From positions 33,141 through 97,140 of the forward strand of contig NZ_MBES01000034.1 in the NCBI RefSeq assembly GCF_001954195.1: a stretch of 64,000 bases of DNA. The letters are read 5' to 3'. Positions 46,347-58,729 of the stretch are shown one piece after another. Every line of letters begins with the position of its first letter. The stretch's first letter is position 1. The position numbers were made by a program, and so were the translations under genes. The notes beneath the pieces were generated by a model. The model had not been told where the DNA came from. It worked only from the letters and a program-made list of their open reading frames with translations, and did not search any database. This DNA is from Mycobacterium sp. IS-1264. Its GTDB lineage: Bacteria > Actinomycetota > Actinomycetes > Mycobacteriales > Mycobacteriaceae.

Positions 46347-47615
46347 ATGACGTTCGCCGCCACTTCCGCCGCGCTCGAAGCCGAGATGGCCAGTTCCACG
46401 GCAGCCGCGCAATACATCGCCGAGGGCTGTCTAGCGGATGCGCCCCTCGGGCCCGTCGGGCTGGAAATGGAAGGACATTGCCACGACCCGGCCGATCCCT
46501 TCCGGCGGCCGAGCTGGGCCGAAATCACCGACGTCATCGAGCGGTTGCCCACCCTGCCGGGCGGCAGCAGGGTCACCGTGGAACCGGGCGGCGCGGTCGA
46601 ACTGTCCGGCCCGCCCGTCGACGGCGTGCTCGCGGCCCTCGACGCGATGCGCCGCGACCAGGCCGTGCTTCGGCCGGCCTTCGCCGACGCCGGGCTGGGC
46701 CTGGTATTCCTCGGGACGGATCCGCTGCGGCCGCCCGAGCGCATCAATCCCGGCACCCGTTACCGCGCCATGGAAGAGTTCTTCGCCGCCAGCGAATCCG
46801 GATCCGCGGGCGCGGCGATGATGACATCCACCGCGTCGATTCAGGTCAATCTGGACGCCGGGCCCAAGGATGGATGGGCGGCCCGTGTGCGGCTGGCGCA
46901 TGCCCTGGGGCCGACGATGATCGCGATCGCCGCCAATTCGCCGATGCTGGGCGGCGAGTTCACCGGTTGGGTCTCGACCCGGCAGCGGGTGTGGGGCCAG
47001 ATGGACTCGGCTCGCTGTGGGCCGATCCTGGGTGCCAGCGGCGACGACCCCGGCATCGACTGGGCGCGCTACGCGCTGAAGGCGCCCGTGATGCTCGTGC
47101 ACACGCCGGAGGCGGTGCCGGTCACGAGCTGGGTCCCCTTCGCCGACTGGGTGGACGGCCGAGTGTTGCTGGGCGATCGCCGCCCCACCATCGCCGACCT
47201 GGAATACCACCTGACCACGCTGTTTCCGCCGGTCCGCCCCAGGCGGTGGCTGGAAATCCGCTACCTCGACAGCGTGCCGGACGCCTTCTGGCCCGCGGTC
47301 GTGTTCACCCTGGTGACCCTGCTCGATAACCCGGTCGCCGCCGACATCGCGGCCGAGGCCGTCGAACCGGTTGCCACCGCCTGGGACACCGCCGCCCAGG
47401 CCGGCCTGCGCGACCGGCGACTGTACGAGGCGGCCAATCGGTGCGTGGCCGCCGCCGCCGAGCAGGCTCCCCCTGAGCTGACCGACGCGATGGCGCGGTT
47501 GATTCGCTGCGTCGAGCGGGGCCGATGTCCCGGGGACGACTTCTCCGACCAGGTGATCGAGCACGGCATCGCGGCCGAGGTCTCGCGGGCCGCGAAAGCG
47601 CAAGGGGGCCCGTGA
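46347..47615 (+). CDS. egtA: Glutamate-cysteine ligase EgtA
   Basis: 422 residues, GCS2-type glutamate-cysteine ligase: [10 protein letters not shown] (metal and substrate Glu residues), [28 protein letters not shown]. Makes gamma-glutamylcysteine, the sulfur donor for ergothioneine. First gene of the complete egtABCDE operon (Rv3704c equivalent, once annotated gshA). ATG 46347 with a good ribosome site; stop overlaps the GTG of egtB. Confidence 0.95.
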   Translation: MTFAATSAALEAEMASSTAAAQYIAEGCLADAPLGPVGLEMEGHCHDPADPFRRPSWAEITDVIERLPTLPGGSRVTVEPGGAVELSGPPVDGVLAALDAMRRDQAVLRPAFADAGLGLVFLGTDPLRPPERINPGTRYRAMEEFFAASESGSAGAAMMTSTASIQVNLDAGPKDGWAARVRLAHALGPTMIAIAANSPMLGGEFTGWVSTRQRVWGQMDSARCGPILGASGDDPGIDWARYALKAPVMLVHTPEAVPVTSWVPFADWVDGRVLLGDRRPTIADLEYHLTTLFPPVRPRRWLEIRYLDSVPDAFWPAVVFTLVTLLDNPVAADIAAEAVEPVATAWDTAAQAGLRDRRLYEAANRCVAAAAEQAPPELTDAMARLIRCVERGRCPGDDFSDQVIEHGIAAEVSRAAKAQGGP

Positions 47616-48922
47616 CTTCCCGGGAGAGGCTTGCCGACGATCTGACCCGGGCGCGGACCCGGACGTTGCGGCTGACCGATTTCGACGACGCCGAGCTGTG
47701 CCGCCAGTACGACCCGTTGATGAGCCCACTGGTGTGGGACCTGGCGCACATCGGTCAGCAAGAAGAGCTGTGGCTGTTGCGCGGCGGGGACCCGCGCCGG
47801 CCGGGGATGCTGCCGCCCGCGGTCGAGGGCCTCTATGACGCGTTCGAGCACTCCCGCGCGAGCCGCGTCGACCTGCCGCTGCTGTCCCCGGAGCAGGCCC
47901 GATCCTATTGCCGCACAGTGCGATCCGCCGCGCTGGACGCGCTGGATGCCCTGCCCGACGACCCCGCCGGCGAGCGTGCCGCCTTCACGTACGGGATGGT
48001 GGTCAGCCACGAAAATCAGCACGACGAAACCATGTTGCAGGCCCTGAACCTACGCACCGGCGCGCCGCTGCTGCCCGACACGTCCACCCTGCCCGCGGGT
48101 CGGCCGGGGCTCGCCGGGACGTCGGTGCTGATTCCCGCCGGACCGTTCGTGCAGGGCGTGGACGCCGCGACCGAGCCCTACTCGTTGGACAACGAACGTC
48201 CCGCCCACGTCGTCGACGTGCCGGCATTCAGGATCGGCCGGGTCCCGGTCACCAACGGCGAATGGCAGCACTTCATCGACGACGGCGGCTACCACCAGCC
48301 GCACTGGTGGTCGGCGCGCGGTTGGCAGCACCGCCAGGGCGCGGGCCTGACCGGGCCGCAATTCTGGAGCTCCGATGCGCGAACGCGCACCCGATTCGGC
48401 CGCGTCGAAGAGATACCCGCCGACGAGCCGGTGCAGCACGTCACCTTTTTCGAGGCCGAGGCCTACGCGGCGTGGGCCGGTGCGCGGTTGCCCACCGAGA
48501 CGGAATGGGAGAAGGCGTGCGCGTGGGATCCCGCGGCGGGGACGCGGCGTCGCTACCCGTGGGGCGAGCAGGATCCGTCGGACGCGCTCGCCAACCTGGG
48601 TGGCACGGCGCTGCGTCCCGCACCCGTCGGCGCATATCCGGGCGGCGCTTCGGCCTACGGGGTCGAGCAGCTGCTGGGCGATGTGTGGGAGTGGACCAGT
48701 TCTCCGCTGCGGCCCTGGCCGGGATTCGTCCCGATGATCTACGAGCGGTATTCCCAGCCGTTCTTCGACGGCGACTACCGGGTGCTGCGGGGCGGGTCGT
48801 GGGCGGTGGAGCCGTCCATCCTGCGGCCCAGCTTCCGCAACTGGGATCACCCGTTCCGCCGCCAGATCTTCTCCGGCGTCCGGCTGGCCTGGGATGCCCC
48901 CGACGCGGCAGGCTCCGGCTGA
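47612..48922 (+). CDS. egtB: Ergothioneine sulfoxide synthase EgtB
   Basis: 436 residues. N-terminal DinB-like domain with the non-haem iron ligands ([14 protein letters not shown] and [12 protein letters not shown]; HxxxE/HxxxH pattern) and C-terminal formylglycine-generating-enzyme-like sulfatase-modifying domain ([33 protein letters not shown]). Joins gamma-glutamylcysteine to hercynine with oxygen. GTG 47612 overlaps the egtA stop (GTGA). Rv3703c equivalent. Confidence 0.95.
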   Translation: MTSRERLADDLTRARTRTLRLTDFDDAELCRQYDPLMSPLVWDLAHIGQQEELWLLRGGDPRRPGMLPPAVEGLYDAFEHSRASRVDLPLLSPEQARSYCRTVRSAALDALDALPDDPAGERAAFTYGMVVSHENQHDETMLQALNLRTGAPLLPDTSTLPAGRPGLAGTSVLIPAGPFVQGVDAATEPYSLDNERPAHVVDVPAFRIGRVPVTNGEWQHFIDDGGYHQPHWWSARGWQHRQGAGLTGPQFWSSDARTRTRFGRVEEIPADEPVQHVTFFEAEAYAAWAGARLPTETEWEKACAWDPAAGTRRRYPWGEQDPSDALANLGGTALRPAPVGAYPGGASAYGVEQLLGDVWEWTSSPLRPWPGFVPMIYERYSQPFFDGDYRVLRGGSWAVEPSILRPSFRNWDHPFRRQIFSGVRLAWDAPDAAGSG

Positions 48923-49626
48923 TGTGCCGCCACCTCGGCTGGCTCGGGGCCGACGTCACCGTCTCCTCGCTGGTGCTGGAACCGCCGTCCGGGCTGCGGG
49001 TGCAGTCCTATGCCCCGCGCCGGCAAAAGTACGGCCTGATGAACGCCGACGGTTGGGGCATCGGGTTTTTCGACCAAGACGTGGCTCGGCGCTGGCGCAG
49101 CGCGGCGCCGCTGTGGGGTGACGCATCGTTCGAGTCGGTCGCGCCGGTACTGCGCAGCCACTGCGTGGTGGCCGCCGTCCGCTCGGCGACCGTCGGCATG
49201 CCGATCGAGGCCAGCGCGACCGCGCCGTTCAGCAACGGACGCTGGCTGTTGTCGCACAACGGGGTGGTCGACCGCACCGTGTTGCCGCTGACGTCGTCGG
49301 CCGAATCCGTCTGTGACAGCGCGATACTCGCGGCGGCCATCTTCGAGCGCGGGCTCGACGCGCTGGGCGACACCATCGCCGAGATCGGCACGGCGGACCC
49401 CCTCGCGCGACTGAACATATTGGCCGCCAACGGGTCTCGGCTGCTCGCCACCGCCTGGGGTGACACGCTGTGCATCCTGCGCCGCGCAGACGGTGTGGTG
49501 CTGGCCAGCGAGCCGTATGACGACGACTCCGACTGGGAGGACGTGCCGGACCGCCACCTGGTCGAAGTCACCGCGAAGGGTGTCACGATGACGCCTCTGG
49601 ACCACCCGCCGAAAGGATCTCGATGA
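48922..49626 (+). CDS. egtC: Gamma-glutamyl amidase EgtC
   Basis: 234 residues. Class II (Ntn) glutamine amidotransferase fold starting MCRHLGWLG, with Cys2 as the nucleophile after Met removal; [17 protein letters not shown] and LSHNGVVD substrate segments. Removes the glutamyl group from the EgtB product. ATG overlaps the egtB stop by one base and its stop overlaps the egtD ATG. Rv3702c equivalent. Confidence 0.95.
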   Translation: MCRHLGWLGADVTVSSLVLEPPSGLRVQSYAPRRQKYGLMNADGWGIGFFDQDVARRWRSAAPLWGDASFESVAPVLRSHCVVAAVRSATVGMPIEASATAPFSNGRWLLSHNGVVDRTVLPLTSSAESVCDSAILAAAIFERGLDALGDTIAEIGTADPLARLNILAANGSRLLATAWGDTLCILRRADGVVLASEPYDDDSDWEDVPDRHLVEVTAKGVTMTPLDHPPKGSR

Positions 49627-50588
49627 CGTTGTCGCTGTCCAATCACCTCGCCGCCGACTCGGCGCATCACGCGCTGCGCCGCGATGTGCTCGACGGCCTG
49701 CGGCGCACACCGAAATCGCTGCCGCCCAAGTGGTTTTACGATTCGGTGGGCAGTGAGCTGTTCGACCAGATCACCCGGTTGCCCGAGTACTACCCGACGC
49801 GCGCCGAGGCCGAGATCCTGCGCGCCCGGTCCGCCGAAATCGCGGTGGCCAGCGAGGCCGACACCTTGGTCGAACTGGGCAGTGGCACGTCGGAGAAGAC
49901 CCGGCTGCTGCTGGACGCGCTGCATGGCCGCGGGTCGTTGCGCCGGTTCGTGCCGTTCGACGTCGACGCCGGCGTCCTATCCGCCGCGGCGACCGCCATC
50001 CAGAGCGAGTACGCGGGCGTTGAGATCAAAGCCGTCTGCGGCGATTTCGAGGAACATCTGACCGAGATTCCCGGCGGGGGCCGCCGCCTGTTCGTCTTCC
50101 TCGGCTCGACGATCGGCAACCTCACGCCCGGACCGCGTGCGGAGTTCCTCGCGGCCCTGTCGGCGGTGATGCGGCCCGGGGACAGCCTGCTGCTCGGCAC
50201 CGACCTGGTCAAGGACACCGGCAGGCTGGTGCGCGCGTACGACGACGCGGCCGGGGTGACCGCGGCCTTCAATCGCAACGTGCTGGCGGTGATCAATCGC
50301 GAACTCGACGCCGATTTCGACGTCGCGGCATACCGGCACGTGGCCCGCTGGAACGCGGGCGAGGAACGCATCGAGATGTGGCTGCGGGTCGATCACGAGC
50401 AGCGGGTGCGCGTCGGTGCGCTGGAGCTGACCGTCGACTTCGCGGCCGGCGAGGAAATGCTCACCGAGGTGTCGTGCAAGTTCCACCCGGACGGGGTGAA
50501 CACCGAATTGGCCACCGCGGGACTGCGTCGCATCCGCTGGTGGACCGACGCCGCCGGTGATTTCGGGTTGTCGTTAGCCGTCAAGTGA
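49623..50588 (+). CDS. egtD: Histidine N-alpha-trimethyltransferase EgtD
   Basis: 321 residues, SAM-dependent. Motifs: [20 protein letters not shown] at the N terminus of the fold, [18 protein letters not shown] for [13 protein letters not shown], and [20 protein letters not shown]. Converts histidine to hercynine, the first committed step. ATG 49623 in ATGA overlap with egtC; stop overlaps egtE GTG. Rv3701c equivalent. Confidence 0.96.
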   Translation: MTLSLSNHLAADSAHHALRRDVLDGLRRTPKSLPPKWFYDSVGSELFDQITRLPEYYPTRAEAEILRARSAEIAVASEADTLVELGSGTSEKTRLLLDALHGRGSLRRFVPFDVDAGVLSAAATAIQSEYAGVEIKAVCGDFEEHLTEIPGGGRRLFVFLGSTIGNLTPGPRAEFLAALSAVMRPGDSLLLGTDLVKDTGRLVRAYDDAAGVTAAFNRNVLAVINRELDADFDVAAYRHVARWNAGEERIEMWLRVDHEQRVRVGALELTVDFAAGEEMLTEVSCKFHPDGVNTELATAGLRRIRWWTDAAGDFGLSLAVK

Positions 50589-51733
50589 GCGATTCACTGG
50601 CCGACCGATGGCGGGAGGCCCGCCCGCCGATGGCCGGATTACACCTGGACAGTGCGGCCTGTTCGCGCCAGAGTCTCGCGGTCATCGATGCGACCGCGCA
50701 GCACGCGCGCTACGAGGCCGAAGTCGGCGGGTATGTCGCCGCCGAGGCCGCGACGCCCGCGCTCGATGCCGGGCGCGCCGCGTTCGCCGCGCTGAGCGGG
50801 ATGCCCGACGCCGAGGTGGTGTACACCACCGGCTCGCTGAACGCGCTGGATCTGCTGCTCGGTGGCTGGCCCGCGGATCGCCGGACGGTCGCCTGCCTGC
50901 CCGGCGAATACGGCCCCAACCTGGCGTTGATGGAGATCCACGGGTTCGAGCGACGGCTGCTGCCGACCCTGGACGACGGCCGGGTGGCGCTCGACGACGC
51001 GGCGTTGGCCCTCGAGGACAACCCGCCCGATTTCGTCCACCTGACCACGGTGGCCAGCCATAGCGGGGTAGTCCAGCCGGCGGCGATGGTTGCGAAGCTG
51101 TGCGCCGAATTGGGCCTGCCGTTGGTCGTGGACGCCGCCCAGGCGCTGGGCCACGTGGACACCGCGGTGGGCGCCGACGTCACGTATTCCTCGTCGCGCA
51201 AGTGGATCGCCGGGCCGCGGGGTGTGGGTGCGCTCGCCGTGCGCCCCGACCTGATGGAGCGGTTGCGTCCGAGGCTGGCCGCGCCCGAGTGGGCCGTGAA
51301 ATCGGGGTCGCCGACGGTGGCCCAGCAGCTGGAATTCGGCGAGGCCAATGTCGCTGCGCGCGTGGGGTTTTCGGTGGCCCTGGGGGAACATCTGGCCTGC
51401 GGCGCCGAGGCGGTGCGGGCCCGGCTGGCCGAGTTGGGCGCGCTCAGCCGCAGCGTGCTGGCCGACGTGCCCGGGTGGGCGGTGATCGAGGAGATCGAAG
51501 AGCCCAGCGCGATCACCACTTTGGCCCCGGTCGGCGGCGCCGACGCAGCGGCCGTGCGCGAATGGTTGCTGCGCGAACGGCGCATCCTGACCACCTACGC
51601 GGGGGTCCAGCGAGCGCCCCTGGAACTGACCGGGCCGGTGCTGCGGATCTCGCCGCACGCCGACACCACGGCCGACGACCTCGGTGCCTTCGCCGAGGCA
51701 CTGCGGGCCGCGACCGCGGCTTTGTCTGCTTGA
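50585..51733 (+). CDS. egtE: Hercynylcysteine sulfoxide lyase EgtE
   Basis: 382 residues, PLP-dependent class V aminotransferase fold. Residues: [23 protein letters not shown] (Asp, PLP ring), [16 protein letters not shown] (PLP Lys). Cleaves hercynylcysteine sulfoxide to ergothioneine. GTG 50585. Last gene of the operon; the next gene is convergent with a 3-base gap. Rv3700c equivalent. Confidence 0.95.
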   Translation: MSDSLADRWREARPPMAGLHLDSAACSRQSLAVIDATAQHARYEAEVGGYVAAEAATPALDAGRAAFAALSGMPDAEVVYTTGSLNALDLLLGGWPADRRTVACLPGEYGPNLALMEIHGFERRLLPTLDDGRVALDDAALALEDNPPDFVHLTTVASHSGVVQPAAMVAKLCAELGLPLVVDAAQALGHVDTAVGADVTYSSSRKWIAGPRGVGALAVRPDLMERLRPRLAAPEWAVKSGSPTVAQQLEFGEANVAARVGFSVALGEHLACGAEAVRARLAELGALSRSVLADVPGWAVIEEIEEPSAITTLAPVGGADAAAVREWLLRERRILTTYAGVQRAPLELTGPVLRISPHADTTADDLGAFAEALRAATAALSA

Positions 51734-51736
51734 GGC

Positions 51737-53907
<2,171 letters not shown>

Positions 53908-54000
53908 AATGCCGATGGAACATGTTTACCGGCGGCAACGCAAGTTTCCGGTCGGCGTGTGGGTAGACCATCATGGACGATGACACGAGGAGGAGAGCGC

Positions 54001-55518
54001 TTGGCCGACTTCGTCGCCGCCATAGACCAGGGCACCACCAGCACCCGCTGCATGATCTTCGACCACGCCGGGACCGAGGTCGCCCGTCACCAGCTCGAGC
54101 ACGAGCAGATCCTGCCGCGCGCGGGCTGGGTCGAGCACGACCCGGTCGAGATTTGGGAGCGCACGTCCTCGGTGCTGACGTCGGTGCTGAACCGAACCGA
54201 TCTGGCGGCGAAAGACATTGCCGCCCTGGGAATCACGAACCAGCGCGAGACCACGCTGGTATGGAATCGGCGCACCGGGCGCCCCTACTACAACGCGATC
54301 GTCTGGCAGGACACGCGCACCGACCGAATCGCGTCGGCGCTGGAGCGCGACGGTCGCGGCGACGTGATCCGGCGCAAAGCGGGCCTGCCGCCGGCGACCT
54401 ACTTCTCCGGGGGAAAGCTGCAGTGGATCCTGGACAACGTCGACGGGGTGCGCGAGGCCGCCGAAAGCGGTGACGCGCTGTTCGGCACCGCCGACACCTG
54501 GGTGTTGTGGAATCTGACCGGCGGCCCGCGCGGCGGCGTGCACGTCACCGACGTCACCAACGCCAGCCGCACCATGCTGATGGACCTGGAAACGCTGGAC
54601 TGGGACGACGAGCTGTTGTCGTTCTTCTCGATTCCGCGTGCGATGCTGCCGGCGATCGCGCCGTCGTCGTCGCCGGAACCGTACGGCGTCACCACCGATA
54701 CCGGTCCCGTCGCCGGCGAGGTGCCGATTACCGGCGTCCTCGGCGACCAGCATGCCGCCATGGTCGGTCAGGTGTGCCTGGCCGCGGGGGAGGCGAAAAA
54801 CACCTACGGCACGGGCAATTTCCTGCTGCTCAACACCGGTGAGACGATCGTTCGATCTCGCAACGGCCTGCTGACCACCGTCTGCTACCAGTTCGGAAAC
54901 GCCAAACCCGTTTACGCGCTTGAGGGTTCGATTGCGGTGACGGGCTCGGCGGTGCAGTGGCTGCGCGACCAGTTGGGCATCATCAGCGGCGCGGCACAGA
55001 GTGAGGCGCTGGCCCGTCAGGTCGCCGACAACGGCGGGGTGTATTTCGTGCCGGCGTTTTCCGGGCTGTTCGCCCCGTACTGGCGATCCGATGCCCGCGG
55101 CGCGATCGTCGGGCTGTCCCGGTTCAACACCAACGCGCACCTGGCCCGCGCGACCCTTGAGGCGATCTGCTACCAGAGTCGCGACGTGGTCGACGCGATG
55201 AAAGCCGATTCCGGTGTGCGCCTTGAGGTTTTGAAGGTCGACGGCGGTATCACCGGCAACGACCTGTGCATGCAGATTCAGGCGGACGTGCTGGGCGTGG
55301 ACGTCGTGAGGCCGGTGGTCGCCGAGACCACCGCGCTCGGCGCGGCCTACGCCGCGGGTCTGGCCGTCGGGTTTTGGGCGGACCCGGGCGAGCTGCGCGC
55401 GAACTGGCACGAGGATAGGCGATGGTCGCCGGAGTGGAGCGACGACGAGCGCGCCGCCGGGTATGCCGGCTGGCGCAAGGCGGTGCAGCGGACCCTGGAT
55501 TGGGTCGATGTGACCTGA
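54001..55518 (+). CDS. glpK: Glycerol kinase
   Basis: 505 residues. FGGY family: [17 protein letters not shown] (ATP, phosphate loop), [38 protein letters not shown], and [20 protein letters not shown]. Phosphorylates glycerol to glycerol-3-phosphate for lipid synthesis and catabolism. TTG 54001 preceded by GAGGAGGAG is preferred; ATG 53980 in frame is the alternative. Ends in a long inverted repeat shared with the convergent padR. Rv3696c equivalent. Confidence 0.96.
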   Translation: MADFVAAIDQGTTSTRCMIFDHAGTEVARHQLEHEQILPRAGWVEHDPVEIWERTSSVLTSVLNRTDLAAKDIAALGITNQRETTLVWNRRTGRPYYNAIVWQDTRTDRIASALERDGRGDVIRRKAGLPPATYFSGGKLQWILDNVDGVREAAESGDALFGTADTWVLWNLTGGPRGGVHVTDVTNASRTMLMDLETLDWDDELLSFFSIPRAMLPAIAPSSSPEPYGVTTDTGPVAGEVPITGVLGDQHAAMVGQVCLAAGEAKNTYGTGNFLLLNTGETIVRSRNGLLTTVCYQFGNAKPVYALEGSIAVTGSAVQWLRDQLGIISGAAQSEALARQVADNGGVYFVPAFSGLFAPYWRSDARGAIVGLSRFNTNAHLARATLEAICYQSRDVVDAMKADSGVRLEVLKVDGGITGNDLCMQIQADVLGVDVVRPVVAETTALGAAYAAGLAVGFWADPGELRANWHEDRRWSPEWSDDERAAGYAGWRKAVQRTLDWVDVT

Positions 55519-55530
55519 TCCAGGGTCCGC
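55488..55530. terminator. Bidirectional hairpin between glpK and padR
   Basis: Perfect 13-base arms GCGGACCCTGGAT (55488-55500) and ATCCAGGGTCCGC (55518-55530) with a 17-base loop. The left arm lies in the last glpK codons and the loop covers its end; the right arm lies 7 bases past the padR stop. Placed to stop both transcripts. Confidence 0.78.
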
Positions 55531-55536
55531 CGACCG

Positions 55537-56259
55537 TCAGTCCTCGCCGAGGATGCCGTAGATCTCCCGTCGCGCATTGTTGAGGATGTCGACGATGCGC
55601 TGCTGCTGGTCGGAAGAGGCGGTGTGCGCGGACTGCGCGACCGCCCCGAACAGCTGGCCTGCGGCGGTGCGCAGGTTGACGTGGCCCGGGTCGGCGCCCT
55701 TGGCGATCTCGTCCCACGGCGGGGTTTCGATCTTCTCGGCCGCCGCGCGGCCCTGGTCAGTCAGCTCGAAAAGCTTCTTGCTGCCGTCGGTTTCGGTCGC
55801 GGTGATCAAGCCTTCGTCGGCCAGTAGCTGCAGCGTCGGGTAGACGGAGCCCGGGCTGGGCTGCCAGATTCCGTCGCTGCGTTCGGCGATCTGCTGGATC
55901 ATCTCGTAGCCGTGCATCGGCCGCTCGGCGAGCAGCACCAGGATGGCCGCCCGCACATCGCCGCGGCGTCCGCGGCCTGGACCGCCGCGACGCCATCCGC
56001 CGCGCCGGCCGCCGGGGCCGAAGCCGAAGCCGGGACCGAACCCGGGACCGAAGCCGGGACCGAATCCCGGCCCGAAGCCGGGCCCGAAGCCCTGGTTGCC
56101 GGCCTGGTCGCGAAGGTGTTCGCGGAATTCTCGCCGGGCCTGCCGCCTCGCCTCATGCAGGGCGCGCCGCTGAGCGGGAGCCGGGCCGGGGCCGAAACCG
56201 AAGCCCAGGCCGGGTCGAGCGCCGAATGGACCGTCGGGAGGGGTGAATGGATTGGTCAT
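55537..56259 (-). CDS. PadR-family regulator with FGPG-repeat N terminus
   Basis: 240 residues. The C-terminal part (about 100-240) is a PadR winged helix: DVRAAILVLLAERPMHGYEM, SPGSVYPTLQLLADEGLIT, TDGSKKLFELTDQG. The first 95 residues are Gly/Phe/Pro/Arg-rich, with FGPG repeated six times and a GGRRGGWRRGG segment, which is not part of the family. An AT-rich palindrome upstream is a likely autoregulatory site. Binding target and ligand unknown. ATG 56259. Confidence 0.85.
   Translation of the reverse strand: MTNPFTPPDGPFGARPGLGFGFGPGPAPAQRRALHEARRQARREFREHLRDQAGNQGFGPGFGPGFGPGFGPGFGPGFGFGPGGRRGGWRRGGPGRGRRGDVRAAILVLLAERPMHGYEMIQQIAERSDGIWQPSPGSVYPTLQLLADEGLITATETDGSKKLFELTDQGRAAAEKIETPPWDEIAKGADPGHVNLRTAAGQLFGAVAQSAHTASSDQQQRIVDILNNARREIYGILGED
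56007..56094 (-). repeat. FGPG coding repeat in the PadR N terminus
   Basis: 12-base units, ccgggaccgaa-type on the plus strand, encode FGPG repeated about six times, then FGFGPGG. Low-complexity, probably disordered and prone to unit-number change. Confidence 0.8.
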
Positions 56260-56313
56260 TGTCTAGTCCTTACGTCTGTTGGGTCGCGCACCGGTCGTGC
56301 GCTTCGGTAGATC

Positions 56314-56325
56314 ACGATATATCGT
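56314..56325. promoter_or_regulatory. AT-rich palindrome, probable PadR operator
   Basis: ACGATATATCGT, a perfect 12-base palindrome in the short divergent region between padR (start 56259) and the membrane gene (start 56391). A conspicuous AT-rich patch with ATATAT centre, as PadR operators usually have. Confidence 0.6.
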
Positions 56326-56390
56326 AAACTAACGCGATGCAATGAGATATTCCAGGTTTGCGTCCGAACTCGACGGGTAGCACCTGTGGG

Positions 56391-56780
56391 ATGGACGCAA
56401 ATAACTCCAACGTGACGTTCGACAGCGCAACGCGGAGTGCGACGGGTCAGGCGCAGGGCGAAGCGCGTGGACGCCGCGTCTGGCCGTGGGTCAACTGGGC
56501 GTTGGCGCTGTCCACGGTGCCGGCGGCCGCGCTCGTGATGCTCTTTGCGCTGGGCGCCGTGATGAGTACCGACGGCTGCAGCGATCGCAGTTGTCCGAAC
56601 CTGGGCCGCGGCGGGATCGACTTCGGTGTCGCGTTCTACGGCGCGCCCGTGGTGGCGTTCGTCGTCATCGCCGTCTCGGTCTTCACCGCCAAGCGCCGTG
56701 GCGGCATCGTCGTTCCGCTGGCCGGATGGGCGCTGCTGATCATCGACGTGATCTGGATGGCGTTTACCGTCTCCGGCTAG
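56391..56780 (+). CDS. Three-helix membrane protein of unknown function
   Basis: 129 residues from ATG 56391. A polar N terminus (about 1-30), then hydrophobic segments WVNWALALSTVPAAALVML, VAFYGAPVVAFVVIAVSVF and PLAGWALLIIDVIWMAFTV. A short extracytoplasmic loop has two Cys (DGCSDRSCPN) for a likely disulfide. Divergent from padR across the palindrome, so it may be the PadR target. No family recognised. Confidence 0.75.
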   Translation: MDANNSNVTFDSATRSATGQAQGEARGRRVWPWVNWALALSTVPAAALVMLFALGAVMSTDGCSDRSCPNLGRGGIDFGVAFYGAPVVAFVVIAVSVFTAKRRGGIVVPLAGWALLIIDVIWMAFTVSG

Positions 56781-56786
56781 CGGCAA

Positions 56787-57665
56787 TCAGCGAGGCGGCG
56801 AGAAGCCGCCGGCCTGCGGATCCTGCTGCGGCCAGGGAACGGCCGGCGGCGCGCCGGCCGGCGCGGGTGACCCGGCTGGCCACGGCGTCGGCCCGGCCGG
56901 CGGCCACGGTCCTGGCGCCGGCATCGTGGGACGTAGCCGCGCCAGTTCGCGGCGGTGGCGTTCGGCAAGGACCGCGGCGAGCACCAGCTCCGGCGGTGCG
57001 CCGGGCGGGGGCGGCGGCGCGATGCGCGACACCACGTCCCCGGCGATCCGGTACGCCATCTGCTGGCGTAGCTGTCGATCGAGTTGTGGTGCGCGGGAAA
57101 GGAATTGGCGCGCAACCTCGGCTTGGCCGGCGGACAGCCCGGACAGCTGCAGCGACGTCGCCCACCACGCCAGCGCCGGGGGCATGGCCGGCGGCGGACT
57201 CGATCGTGGGCCTCGCTCACTCACCACGACCGTGCCGGCGAAGATGTCGCCGACGCGTTTGGCCTTCGGCGACAGCATGCTGCAGATGACGGCGGGACTG
57301 CCGAGAAACATCCATATCTCCACCACCGCGGCCAGCGCGCGAAACACCACCTGGCGGAAGCGTTCTGGGCCACCGTCGTCGGACACCACCCGCAGCCCCA
57401 TCACGATCTTGCCCACCGACCGTCCGCGCGTGGCGGTTTCGAAGGTCAACGGGTAACCGATCATCACCAGCACGGTGAAGATGATCAGGACGGCCGCGCT
57501 CAGCGCGCTGTCGAACTGCGTCAGGGTGGCGGCCCACAGCATCAGCCCGAGCAGGTAGAAGACGAACATCACCGTGATGTCGATCAGCGCGCCCACCGCC
57601 CGCACCGGCAGCTGGGCGATCTGGACGTCGAGGACCACCGCGTCCCCGGTCACCACCTCCGACAT
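56787..57665 (-). CDS. RDD family membrane protein (Rv3695-like)
   Basis: 292 residues. N-terminal RDD domain: VRAVGALIDITVMFVFYLLG (Arg-Asp pattern), two to three helices, RGRSVGKIVMGLRVVSDDGG (typical RDD motif). C-terminal region soluble with Pro-rich end (PPPPPGAPPE and PWPPAGPTPWPAG). Head-to-head neighbour of the SpoIIM-like gene; with it forms part of the conserved Rv3689-Rv3695 envelope/MoxR cluster. ATG 57665. A longer frame upstream is antisense to neighbours. Confidence 0.88.
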   Translation of the reverse strand: MSEVVTGDAVVLDVQIAQLPVRAVGALIDITVMFVFYLLGLMLWAATLTQFDSALSAAVLIIFTVLVMIGYPLTFETATRGRSVGKIVMGLRVVSDDGGPERFRQVVFRALAAVVEIWMFLGSPAVICSMLSPKAKRVGDIFAGTVVVSERGPRSSPPPAMPPALAWWATSLQLSGLSAGQAEVARQFLSRAPQLDRQLRQQMAYRIAGDVVSRIAPPPPPGAPPELVLAAVLAERHRRELARLRPTMPAPGPWPPAGPTPWPAGSPAPAGAPPAVPWPQQDPQAGGFSPPR

Positions 57666-57701
57666 ACCACCGAACGGTACAGGCGAATTAGGCTGCTCAG
57701 G

Positions 57702-58703
57702 GTGGACGTCGACGCATTCGTGCTGACCCATCGCGCGACCTGGGACCGACTGGACCAGTTGGTCAAGCGCCGCCGGTCGCTGACCGGCGCGGAAGTCGAC
57801 GAACTGGTCGAGCTGTACCAGCGCGTGTCCACCCATCTGTCGATGCTGCGGTCGGTCAGCACGATCGGGTCGGATTCGCTGATGGTCGGCCGGCTCTCGA
57901 GCCTGATCGCGCGCGCCCGGTCCGCGGTGACGGGTGCCCACGCGCCGCTGAGCAGTGCGTTCATCCGGTTCTGGACGGTGTCGTTCCCGGTGGTGGCCTA
58001 TCGCAGCTGGCGTTGGTGGCTGGGGACGGCGGCGGCATTCTTCGCCATGGTGCTGGTCATCGGGTTCTGGGTGGCGAGCAATCCGGAGGTGCAATCCGCG
58101 ATCGGAACACCCACCGACATCGATCAACTGGTGAACCACGACGTCGCGTCGTATTACAGCGAGCACCCGGCCGCAGCGTTCGCCCTGCAGATCTGGGTGA
58201 ACAACGCGTGGGTTGCGGCCCAGTGCATCGCGTCGGCCGTCGTGCTGGGGCTGCCGATTCCGGTCGTGTTGTTCGAGAACGCGGCCAACCTGGGACTGAT
58301 CGCCGGCCTGATGTTCCACGCCGGTAAGGGCGGGATCTTGCTGGGTCTGCTTGCTCCGCACGGGCTGCTGGAGCTGACGGCGGTATTCCTGGCGGCCGGA
58401 TCGGGGATGCGGTTGGGCTGGTCGGTGATATCGCCCGGGGATCGGCCCCGCGGCCAGGTCCTTGCCGAACAGGGCCGCGGGGTGGTGTCGGTCGCCGTGG
58501 GGCTGGTGGGTGTGCTGCTGGTTGCCGGGTTGATAGAGGCGTTGGTGACGCCGTCGCCGTTGCCGACGTTCGTCCGGGTCGGCATCGGAATCGTCGCCGA
58601 GGCGGCGTTCCTGTTTTACATCGTCTACTTCGGCCGGCGCGCGGTAAAGGCCGGCGAGACCGGCGATATCGACGACGCGCCCGATATCGTCCCGACCGCC
58701 TGA
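57702..58703 (+). CDS. Stage II sporulation protein M-like membrane protein (Rv3694c-like)
   Basis: 333 residues. An N-terminal helical region (DRLDQLVKRRRSLTGAEVDE) and about five membrane helices (e.g. WWLGTAAAFFAMVLVIGFWV, GVVSVAVGLVGVLLVAGLIE). SpoIIM/DUF95 domain with HGLLELTAVFLAAGSGMRLG and NAANLGLIAGLMF. In spore formers SpoIIM drives septal peptidoglycan hydrolysis; in mycobacteria its role is unknown, perhaps cell-wall or membrane remodelling with the MoxR cluster. GTG 57702. Confidence 0.88.
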   Translation: MDVDAFVLTHRATWDRLDQLVKRRRSLTGAEVDELVELYQRVSTHLSMLRSVSTIGSDSLMVGRLSSLIARARSAVTGAHAPLSSAFIRFWTVSFPVVAYRSWRWWLGTAAAFFAMVLVIGFWVASNPEVQSAIGTPTDIDQLVNHDVASYYSEHPAAAFALQIWVNNAWVAAQCIASAVVLGLPIPVVLFENAANLGLIAGLMFHAGKGGILLGLLAPHGLLELTAVFLAAGSGMRLGWSVISPGDRPRGQVLAEQGRGVVSVAVGLVGVLLVAGLIEALVTPSPLPTFVRVGIGIVAEAAFLFYIVYFGRRAVKAGETGDIDDAPDIVPTA

Positions 58704-58729
58704 TCGAGCCCGAAAGCCCAAGCCGAAAG

